From Chloroflexaceae bacterium UBA1466 (lineage in GTDB: Bacteria; Chloroflexota; Chloroflexia; Chloroflexales; Chloroflexaceae): 8,069 bases of DNA. The translations under genes and the position numbers were made by a program. The first letter of the stretch is position 1. Each line of letters begins with the position of its first letter. The notes under the pieces are model-generated. The model did no database searches. It had not been told where the DNA came from and saw only the letters and a list, made by a program, of their open reading frames with translations. Below are positions 1-5,173 of the stretch, piece after piece. The stretch spans positions 35,457 through 43,525 of the forward strand of contig DCSM01000186.1 of NCBI GenBank assembly GCA_002325605.1. The letters are read 5' to 3'.

Positions 1-52
1 CTAGGCCTTGCCTGGCTTAACGTAGGCTAGGCATCTTGCCTGGCTTCCAACG
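1..52. repeat. Imperfect direct repeat and hairpin in the intergenic region
   Basis: Positions 1-22 and 27-52 are imperfect copies of one sequence, sharing CTAGGC, then CTTGCCTGGCTT, then AACG. The second copy carries small insertions (AT after CTAGGC, CC before AACG). Positions 10-19 and 23-32 can also pair as a 10-bp stem with two G-U pairs and a 3-nt loop. No T-tract follows, so a standard intrinsic terminator is not supported. It may be a decayed intergenic repeat. No gene is visible in 1-244. Confidence 0.4.
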
Positions 53-90
53 AACGGAGGATGGGCCTGCCTAAACCCTCGTAAAGCCTC

Positions 91-119
91 TTGTCTTCTG
101 AATGATTTTAAGCTACAAT
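91..119 (+). promoter_or_regulatory. Putative sigma70-type promoter of the partner-switch cassette
   Basis: TTGTCT at 91-96 matches the -35 consensus at 4 of 6 positions. TACAAT at 114-119 matches the -10 consensus at 5 of 6. The spacer is exactly 17 nt. Transcription would start near 126, leaving a leader of about 120 nt before the kinase start codon at 245. The leader contains the GAAAGCTTGCGCT repeats. This is a prediction from consensus only. Confidence 0.5.
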
Positions 120-140
120 AAGCTGGCGCTGCGGTGGCGG

Positions 141-194
141 TTGCGCTTGCCGAAAGCTTGCGCTGAAAGCTTGCGCTTGCCGAAAGCTTGCGCT
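141..194 (+). repeat. 24-nt direct repeat pair with a 13-nt core in three copies
   Basis: An identical 24-nt sequence occurs at 141-164 and 171-194, separated by the 6 nt GAAAGC. The core GAAAGCTTGCGCT occurs three times, at 152-164, 165-177 and 182-194. Each core contains the palindrome AAGCTT. The block lies between the predicted promoter and the start codon of the kinase gene, so it would be transcribed as 5' leader. It could be a slipped-strand duplication, a protein-binding array or an RNA element; the sequence does not say which. Confidence 0.75.
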
Positions 195-244
195 TCTCAT
201 TCCGCAGAGCGTGGGCCCACTAGGGTAGCTAAAGGTTTACCAGC

Positions 245-667
245 ATGGAGTATAAAATCGAAGTAGCCGCAACGTGGGAAGGCCTTAAACCGCTGTTGCA
301 TTTTGCGGATCAGCTTGATCTTGCTTTAAATCTTACCCCAGACCAAAGCTACGTCCTGCGGTTGGTCATCGAAGAGTCGGCGACCAACATCGTTAAGTAT
401 GGCTACGAAGGCTTACCTGGGGTGATTCAAGTCTGTTGTACTTGCGACGCGAAGCGGTTGGAGATGGTGATTCGAGATCAGGGCAAGCCCTTTGACCCCG
501 CAACGCACCCTATGCCCGACCTGAGCGCCAACCTCTATAACCGCGATGTTGGGGGGCTGGGCATCTTTCTGGTCCGGGAGCTGGCCGACCAAGTGGAATA
601 TCGGCACGACGCAAACAGTGGTTGGAACGAGTTGGTGGTTGTGAAGCAGGCCCCAAAAGAGGGATAA
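245..667 (+). CDS. RsbW/SpoIIAB-like anti-sigma-factor Ser/Thr kinase (GHKL ATPase)
   Basis: This 140-residue cytoplasmic protein is a single GHKL-type ATPase domain, the usual size for RsbW-like kinases. The ATP-binding boxes are visible: an N box with E43-E44 and N48 (EESATNIVKYG), a D78-x-G80 motif followed by F83 (RDQGKPFDP), and a glycine box at 103-110 (GGLGIFLV). In the known systems such kinases phosphorylate a serine on a STAS antagonist and, when free, sequester a sigma factor or another target. The ATG at 245 follows AAAGG at 231-235, an acceptable ribosome binding site. The phosphatase gene begins 7 nt after its stop codon, and a STAS protein is encoded next, so all three partners of a switch are present except the final target. 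No sigma factor gene is in the window, so the output is unknown. The family assignment is firm; the specific target is not. Confidence 0.9.
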   Translation: MEYKIEVAATWEGLKPLLHFADQLDLALNLTPDQSYVLRLVIEESATNIVKYGYEGLPGVIQVCCTCDAKRLEMVIRDQGKPFDPATHPMPDLSANLYNRDVGGLGIFLVRELADQVEYRHDANSGWNELVVVKQAPKEG

Positions 668-674
668 GTAAAAG

Positions 675-1958
675 ATGATCATGAAGCGCGGCGACCTTTC
701 GGCCATTAACCTTGCTAAGATTGCCCCCGCCATGCCGCGCAAGCCGCTGGCCGCAGGCGAAATCCTCTTTCACAAAGGGGATTATGGGCGGGATTGTTAC
801 ATCGTCGTTGAGGGCCTCTTAGAAGTTTTGAACTACCTCGATGGCGAGGAAATCCAGCTTGAAATCTGTGATCCTGGCGAAATGATTGGCGAGATGGCCC
901 TGATTGACACAGCTCCTCGTTCGGCCACGGTGCGGGCTTTGACCGATAGTTGGGTCGCTATTCTCAATGAAGAAGATTTCTTTAGCCTTCTGCGGAACGA
1001 TGCTACCTTAGCCGTTGAGATGCTGCGCCGGGGGACCGAGCGCTTGCGGGTTACGGCGCAAATCTTGATTGGCCGCCTGGAAGCCCAGAATGCCGAGCTA
1101 TCCCAGGCCAACAAAGAACTCAAGCAAGCCCAGGACGAGTTGATCTACCTGAACCGCATCCAGGAGGAGATGAAAGTCGCCCGGCGCATCCAAAAGTTCT
1201 TTCTGCCGCGTAAGTTGCCCCAGCCGGAAGGCTGGGAAGTCGCCGCGTTCAATCGCGGAGCGCAAGCGATTGGCGGGGATTTCTTTGATTGTATTGAACT
1301 CCTTTCGGGGCAACTAGGGCTAGTCATCGCCGATGCGTGTGGGAAAGGTGTCCCTGCCGCTTTGTTTGTTGCGCTAACCCGGAGCCTAATTCATGCTTCA
1401 TCGCAAGCCCCTTGGGTCTTCAGAGAAAAACAAACCCTTGATCTGCTTGATTCTGACGATGTTCTCATCAGTTCAATGTGGTTTACCAATGACTACATTG
1501 CACGGGAACATAGTGAAAGCAATATGTTTATCACGACTTTCTACGGGGTTTTGGATGTCCAGACAGGCCGCTTAACCTACATCAATGCAGGGCACAACCC
1601 CCCCATGATTGTCAATGCAGCGGGCCCTGAACTGCGCGAGTTAGATGGCACTTGCCTGCCCCTTGGCATCATTGAAAATATGACTTTCGAGACCGTTAGC
1701 ACAAAGCTGGAGCCTGGGGAGACTTTCGTGAGTTTCAGCGATGGCATTACCGAAGCCATGAATGGCGATGGCGATCTCTATGGCGAAGATCGCTTGCGGG
1801 CGGTTATCCGGGCGCAAGCAGGGCAGTCGGCCCAGGCCCAGCAAATGGTAGATGCCATTGTCCAGGATGTTGATGCCTACGTGGCCACCGCGCCCCAATC
1901 TGATGATATGACGATTCTAGTTGTACGGCGCACAAGCCCCAACGCAATCATGCTATAA
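675..1958 (+). CDS. Cyclic-nucleotide-binding domain fused to a SpoIIE/RsbU-type PP2C phosphatase
   Basis: This 427-residue soluble protein has three parts. Residues about 15-120 form a CRP-like cNMP-binding domain with an intact phosphate-binding cassette at 72-85 (GEMALIDTAPRSAT; E73, R82 and S83 are kept), so it may bind cAMP, cGMP or a relative. Residues about 125-170 are a heptad-like helix (EAQNAELSQANKELKQAQDE), probably a signalling coiled coil. Residues about 170-420 form the PP2C/SpoIIE catalytic domain: GGDFFD 200-205, DACGKG 220-225, NAGHNPPM 304-311, SDG 355-357 and DD 410-411. The metal-binding aspartates appear intact, so it should be active. In partner switches such a phosphatase removes phosphate from the STAS antagonist. 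ATG 675 is preferred over ATG 681 because GAGGGA at 659-664 is well spaced for it. The gene is almost certainly cotranscribed with the kinase gene. The ligand is not predictable from sequence alone. Confidence 0.93.
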   Translation: MIMKRGDLSAINLAKIAPAMPRKPLAAGEILFHKGDYGRDCYIVVEGLLEVLNYLDGEEIQLEICDPGEMIGEMALIDTAPRSATVRALTDSWVAILNEEDFFSLLRNDATLAVEMLRRGTERLRVTAQILIGRLEAQNAELSQANKELKQAQDELIYLNRIQEEMKVARRIQKFFLPRKLPQPEGWEVAAFNRGAQAIGGDFFDCIELLSGQLGLVIADACGKGVPAALFVALTRSLIHASSQAPWVFREKQTLDLLDSDDVLISSMWFTNDYIAREHSESNMFITTFYGVLDVQTGRLTYINAGHNPPMIVNAAGPELRELDGTCLPLGIIENMTFETVSTKLEPGETFVSFSDGITEAMNGDGDLYGEDRLRAVIRAQAGQSAQAQQMVDAIVQDVDAYVATAPQSDDMTILVVRRTSPNAIML

Positions 1959-1959
1959 T
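1951..1959 (+). promoter_or_regulatory. Extended -10 promoter overlapping the phosphatase stop codon
   Basis: TGCTATAAT at 1951-1959 is an exact TGnTATAAT extended -10 element with a perfect -10 hexamer. It overlaps the end of the phosphatase gene, whose TAA stop is at 1956-1958. No good -35 hexamer lies 17 nt upstream, which is typical of extended -10 promoters. Transcription would start near 1966, about 100 nt before the STAS gene's GTG, so the antagonist could be made independently of the kinase and phosphatase. Confidence 0.45.
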
Positions 1960-1971
1960 AGCCCCGTGCAT

Positions 1972-2028
1972 GCAGCGACCTCCGGGGAAGACCCGAAGCC
2001 CTCGGCGCTTTCCCAAGCTTAACGCTGC
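1972..2028 (+). other. Potential nested stem structure in the STAS gene leader
   Basis: Three pairings nest inside one another: GCAGCG 1972-1977 with CGCTGC 2023-2028; GGGGAAG 1984-1990 with CTTTCCC 2008-2014 (one G-U pair); and CCGA 1993-1996 with TCGG 2002-2005 around a 5-nt loop. The resulting extended stem has internal loops and sits in the predicted 5' leader. The region was read by eye; no folding energy was calculated and no known riboswitch is recognised. It could also be chance pairing in G+C-rich spacer. Confidence 0.3.
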
Positions 2029-2068
2029 TTCATCTTCTGTTTTATGCCTTTTGAAAGGGGTTTTGCGC

Positions 2069-2401
2069 GTGAAGATCGAACAGGTCAACGATGTCTTAGT
2101 TATAACGTTGCCGGCCCGCCTCGATGCCAATGAAGTGTCCTCGATTGAAAGTAAGCTGGCTGAAGCTACCACTACCCACCGAGGCAAAGTTTTGGTAGAT
2201 ATGAAAGATGTGAATTTCGTCGCCAGTCTTGCGCTTCGGATGTTGCTCACCAACCTCAAAGCGGTTCAACCGCTTGGGGGCGACTTGCGGCTGAGTGGTT
2301 TACAGACCCAAGTCGCTGAAATCTTCCACAAAAGCCGCTTTGATACGCTCTTCAAAATCTACCCTGACCGTGAGGCAGGGCTAAAAAGCTATGCCGCTTA
2401 A
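2069..2401 (+). CDS. STAS-domain anti-sigma-factor antagonist (SpoIIAA/RsbV-like)
   Basis: This protein has 110 residues from GTG 2069 and is a single STAS domain, the normal size for the family. In the pathway its phosphorylation by the RsbW-like kinase would release the kinase's target, and the upstream PP2C protein would reverse it. The likely phospho-acceptor is S53 in NFVASLALRMLL, aligned with the serine of the family's DSSGL motif. The preceding Asp is Ala here, and the following Ser-Gly is Leu-Ala. GTG 2069 was chosen because GAAAGGGG at 2053-2060 is a strong ribosome binding site with 8-nt spacing. An in-frame ATG at 1970 would add 33 Arg/Pro-rich residues that do not resemble the family and lacks a ribosome binding site. 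The ORF ends just before the convergent terminator. The role is inferred from family and neighbours. Confidence 0.88.
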   Translation: MKIEQVNDVLVITLPARLDANEVSSIESKLAEATTTHRGKVLVDMKDVNFVASLALRMLLTNLKAVQPLGGDLRLSGLQTQVAEIFHKSRFDTLFKIYPDREAGLKSYAA

Positions 2402-2439
2402 TAAGAAGTCTGGGTGATTACGAAGGGAGCCTTGAGGAC

Positions 2440-2479
2440 AAAAAGGGCCTTGCACAGAAAGTTTGTGCAAGGCCTTTTT
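2440..2479. terminator. Bidirectional intrinsic terminator between convergent operons
   Basis: GGCCTTGCACA (2446-2456) pairs perfectly with TGTGCAAGGCC (2464-2474) around a 7-nt loop. The stem is followed by TTTTT at 2475-2479 on the + strand. On the - strand it is followed by one C (complement of G2445) and then by TTTTT (complement of 2440-2444). It therefore has a T-tract in both directions and lies between the STAS stop (2401) and the gvpK stop (2488). It should terminate both transcripts. Confidence 0.92.
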
Positions 2480-2487
2480 GGGGCTTC

Positions 2488-2829
2488 TTAAAGCAAATTA
2501 CCGAGGGGGCCCAGATCGAGGTTTAGCTCTTCCCCTTCCAACCCAAAAGTCTGCTTTAACTCTTCCATCCGCTCTTGGAGCTTCAAGAAGGTCTCACCCA
2601 ACCGCTCAATTTCAGCATCATTCAGGGTTCCAGCCTCTAAGCGATGGAGCGCTTGGCGTTCCATCAGTTGGCGCAAAAGCTCAATCAAGGTCAAAACTAA
2701 TTTAGCCAACCCGCGTTCAACCTCTTCGGGGTCCGCATTGATTCGTTGCGGTAAAGTTGGGCGAGACCGCTCCATTTCAGTTGCAAATTCAGCTAAATCG
2801 CCTGAAAGATGAAGTAATTTCTCATTCAT
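2488..2829 (-). CDS. gvpK: Gas vesicle protein GvpK
   Basis: This 113-residue protein matches GvpK along its length. The conserved core runs from R29 through DPEEVERGLAKLVLTLIELL (33-52), then RQLMERQALHRLEAG (53-67), DAEIERLGETFLKLQERMEEL (71-91), and the C-terminal LNLDLGPLGNLL (102-113). GvpK is required for, or promotes, gas vesicle formation in several organisms, but its molecular job is not settled; it is probably a soluble assembly factor. It is the last gene of the operon, and its ATG overlaps the upstream gvpF/L stop by 8 nt. A GGTGA ribosome binding site precedes the ATG with 7-nt spacing. The terminator follows directly. Nothing suggests damage. Confidence 0.96.
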   Translation of the reverse strand: MNEKLLHLSGDLAEFATEMERSRPTLPQRINADPEEVERGLAKLVLTLIELLRQLMERQALHRLEAGTLNDAEIERLGETFLKLQERMEELKQTFGLEGEELNLDLGPLGNLL

Positions 2830-3517
2830 TGAGTTTCACCCTAATAAAATTATAGGCTGGCCAGGGGCCAGTAGAGAGAATTTGCAAAGCGGGCCGAAGC
2901 TCTTGGCTTTCAAGGACTTTCTGCTGAAATAAACTTACTTGATCTTGGGGCAAAAGATAGGCTGCCGTTAGAAGGAGGCGCGGAGTAAGCAAGATTTGGG
3001 ATGTATGCTCCAGCGCAAGTTGGGCCAAAGGAGTATGAATCCGCTGGGCTAAAGCTTCCGCTTCCTGGTGCTGGGCCTGCGCTTGCTGCGAAAGAGCCAA
3101 TCGCGCCCGCAGATAAGTTTTGGCCGTTTCGCCACTGACCTTTGGGGGCGAAAGCGGTACTTCGGCTTGCGCGGGCCATAAGACACGCAGCCCCAACTCA
3201 ACTTTGTGCCGCAAGCGTTGCAGATCAGCAATGAGGCTGGAATAATGAGTTTCTAAGATGCTTTTGATCGCTGTTTCACTAGAAAAAACTGTCCCAAAGC
3301 GCACGGGGAGAACGGTCTGCTGGGCCATAAAGGCTTCAATGACCGCTTCGTGCTGCCAAGCGTTAGCTTCAGTAGGCTGGGGCAGGGGAGCCGCAACTTC
3401 GCTCACGATGGCGGCGAGGTCGCCATAGCCAAGGCTAAAAAGCCGCGTCCCCGCCAAGCCAGCGGTGATGGGCAAGCGGGGAAGTGACTGATCAATGATT
3501 GCGTAAAGATAGAGCAT
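2822..3517 (-). CDS. gvpF: Gas vesicle protein of the GvpF/GvpL family, standard size
   Basis: This protein has 231 residues from ATG 3517. It shows the family hallmarks: an N-terminal strand MLYLYAIID (1-9), the LPVRFGTVF motif (70-78), the helical middle and SGETAKTYLRARLALSQQ (128-145), and the C-terminal signature GPWPAYNF (217-224). GvpF/L proteins are minor gas vesicle components or assembly factors; structures of cyanobacterial GvpF show two alpha/beta domains, and haloarchaeal GvpF binds GvpA. A TTG at 3520 would extend the ORF by one codon, but ATG 3517 is preferred: it shares one base with the upstream gene's TGA (TGATG), giving a reinitiation-type junction. No purine-rich ribosome binding site is seen upstream, which fits coupling. 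The F versus L designation is not certain. Confidence 0.92.
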   Translation of the reverse strand: MLYLYAIIDQSLPRLPITAGLAGTRLFSLGYGDLAAIVSEVAAPLPQPTEANAWQHEAVIEAFMAQQTVLPVRFGTVFSSETAIKSILETHYSSLIADLQRLRHKVELGLRVLWPAQAEVPLSPPKVSGETAKTYLRARLALSQQAQAQHQEAEALAQRIHTPLAQLALEHTSQILLTPRLLLTAAYLLPQDQVSLFQQKVLESQELRPALQILSTGPWPAYNFIRVKLNE

Positions 3518-3756
3518 CAAAAAGGAGTTTTTGGGGCCAAGCTGGGCCTCGATGGCTCAAGCGGATAGGCTGCCGAGCGCATCTTTTGGGCTGTATCTAC
3601 CGAGGTTAAAAGGAGTCGCAAACCAACATAAACGAGGTCGACATCGGCTACGGCCAGGGTAAGATCGCCTTGAATAATAACACCCTTCTGTAAAATGCGG
3701 TCTAAGAGATCAAGCAAAGTCACTTGTTGCGCCAGATCAGGCGAATTATTCCTCAT
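3517..3756 (-). CDS. Small GvpA-fold accessory protein (GvpJ/GvpM/GvpS type)
   Basis: This 79-residue protein contains the GvpA-family core at about 14-58 (LLDLLDRILQKGVIIQGDLT, then LAVADVDLVYVGLRLLLTSVDTAQK), a helix-strand-strand-helix pattern. It has the GDLTLAVADVDLVYV form of the accessory paralogues GvpJ, GvpM and GvpS. The DAW and EARIV motifs of the major shell protein GvpA are absent. Such proteins are minor components thought to act in nucleating or capping the vesicle. The tail (60-79) is proline-rich and diverges from the core. The start overlaps the upstream long GvpF/L stop by 11 nt; a GGAAGG sequence lies 10 nt before the ATG. Separating J, M and S requires a phylogeny, so no symbol is given. 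Confidence 0.88.
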   Translation of the reverse strand: MRNNSPDLAQQVTLLDLLDRILQKGVIIQGDLTLAVADVDLVYVGLRLLLTSVDTAQKMRSAAYPLEPSRPSLAPKTPF

Positions 3757-5173
3757 CTTCGATATACCTTCCTAGCCCAACGGTTACAAAATTGTAAGGT
3801 GGCCAAGGCCCAACCAGTTCAAACCGATATCCATGCTCTGAGAATTTAGCTACCAGGCTTTTTAGCTCCGCTTGAAACCCTGCTAAACGTTCTTCAGCCA
3901 CTAAATAGGCTCCATTAAAGACCATATCTTCCTGGGCCGAATTTGTGCCTTTGCGTTGTAAGGGGCAAGAAGTAACTTCGGCGGCATGTTGCGAAAGGCG
4001 ATCATGGCTGGCGTGGACACAAAGTTCTTTGTCAAGATCCATTTCCTCAGAAATCACCTGATCCATCCGCTTTTTCAGAAAATAAGCAGCCCCTACTGAC
4101 TTTTGAAGAATCCCCGCCCGAATCTCGCGCACCCGGGTGTTTGAACCCTCTACTCTTTCGGATAAAATATCCGTGCGGCAAAAAATCTTGACACTCCACT
4201 CATGCTTGCCTTCCAACCGCAGCAGGTTTTCCAAAAACTCGTTGTAGTGCTGGTCTAACATTTCCCGCACCCGATCTTCGGTGCGATAGATCGTACAAAA
4301 GCGCATTGGAACAACGGTAGCGTTGGTTGAAACAGATTCTAAGATAATTTGATGGACTCTGACGCGGGACTCAAGCCAAAGCACATTTTGCATATTCGCT
4401 TTGAGTTCAGCTTGCCCAAAATCAAGCAACGAAACTTTACTTAAAACTGCTTGAATGTTCCGATGAGGTAAGATAGCGACGGGATAATCGGGATCAATGC
4501 CATCTTCGGGCAAATCTTGCAGGATTTGCTTGGAAACATCCGGGACGATGCCATAGATATAATAGGCTTCCGTGGCTGCTCTAGCATGCTCATTGGTTGA
4601 GGTTTGCTGCTTGGGATGTCCTTTGGCTCCTTGCTGCCCATTTTGGGATTCATTAAACCGAAATGCGTCTGGGTCTTCGATCACCGCCGTGACAGGGGCC
4701 CGTGGGGGGGGTTCCTGGGGTTCAAAGGCCAGCGCCTCTTCCTCTTCCATGGTCATCACTTTTGTCACAGGAGCGCGGGGCTGGCTGCGCGAAGCAGAAG
4801 GCGAAGTGGTCGTTTTGCGGGCCGGGGGCGGTTGAGGCGGGGTTGCTAACTCCGGCGGGGGCATGGCGATCTGGTTGAGGAGATGCTCATTTTCGGCAAT
4901 TCGTTTTCGGACCACCTCAATTTCCCGCCGCAGCCGTTCTTCGGTCTGCGATTCGGTAGCTAAATTCCTACTTCCGAGGGCTTGATTCACGGCCAGATCA
5001 TCCAAAGCAAGGGACAGAATCGCCTTTAACATCGCTTCTTTGATGATGTCCTTAGCTTCAGACATAGCTTCAGCGCGGGCTTCCACCACGATCTGCCGAA
5101 TCATTTCACCGTACACGTCGGGCAGACCTTCTTTGAAAGGCTTGGTCAAGCCGCTTTTTCGCTCGTCATCCAT
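3746..5173 (-). CDS. Long GvpF/GvpL-family protein with helical N-terminus and Pro-rich linker
   Basis: This 475-residue protein is about twice the usual GvpF/L length. Residues 1-102 are a charged helical region without a family I recognise, including a likely coiled coil at about 75-100 (EERLRREIEVVRKRIAENEH). Residues 103-198 are a Pro/Thr/Ser/Gln-rich linker with an acidic run (TMEEEEALAFEP, 141-152) and two copies of RAPVTxV (133-139 and 158-164). Residues 200-475 are a complete GvpF/L domain: AYYIYGIV (203-210), VPMRFCTIY (288-296, in place of LPVRFGTVF) and GPWPPYNF (455-462). The GvpF/L domain suggests contact with GvpA or assembly; the extension could be a scaffold or tether to another assembly factor. 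ATG 5173 overlaps the upstream ATPase stop by 8 nt, with only a weak GAG ribosome binding site, so coupled translation is likely. No transmembrane segment is seen. Confidence 0.9.
   Translation of the reverse strand: MDDERKSGLTKPFKEGLPDVYGEMIRQIVVEARAEAMSEAKDIIKEAMLKAILSLALDDLAVNQALGSRNLATESQTEERLRREIEVVRKRIAENEHLLNQIAMPPPELATPPQPPPARKTTTSPSASRSQPRAPVTKVMTMEEEEALAFEPQEPPPRAPVTAVIEDPDAFRFNESQNGQQGAKGHPKQQTSTNEHARAATEAYYIYGIVPDVSKQILQDLPEDGIDPDYPVAILPHRNIQAVLSKVSLLDFGQAELKANMQNVLWLESRVRVHQIILESVSTNATVVPMRFCTIYRTEDRVREMLDQHYNEFLENLLRLEGKHEWSVKIFCRTDILSERVEGSNTRVREIRAGILQKSVGAAYFLKKRMDQVISEEMDLDKELCVHASHDRLSQHAAEVTSCPLQRKGTNSAQEDMVFNGAYLVAEERLAGFQAELKSLVAKFSEHGYRFELVGPWPPYNFVTVGLGRYIEDEE

Noticed and set aside
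10..32. Intrinsic terminator of an upstream gene
   Set aside because: The hairpin has G-U pairs and no following T-tract, so it is only noted as a repeat.
141..194. CRISPR array
   Set aside because: Only two 24-nt copies with a 6-nt spacer that is itself part of the repeat core; no cas genes.
1970..2068. ATG 1970 as start of the STAS protein
   Set aside because: It would add 33 Arg/Pro-rich residues unlike the family and has no ribosome binding site; GTG 2069 has a strong one.
1948..2259. 103-residue ORF on the - strand
   Set aside because: It is antisense to the STAS gene and its leader, with no family resemblance and no supporting start signal.
2463..2705. 80-residue ORF on the + strand
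   Set aside because: It starts inside the terminator hairpin and runs antisense to gvpK; composition looks like a shadow frame.
3518..3520. TTG 3520 as start of the standard GvpF/L
   Set aside because: The next codon is ATG 3517, which forms a TGATG coupling junction and gives the family's usual N-terminus.
3517..3756. Major shell protein GvpA
   Set aside because: It lacks the DAW and EARIV-type core of GvpA and has the GDLTLAVADVDLVYV form of accessory paralogues.
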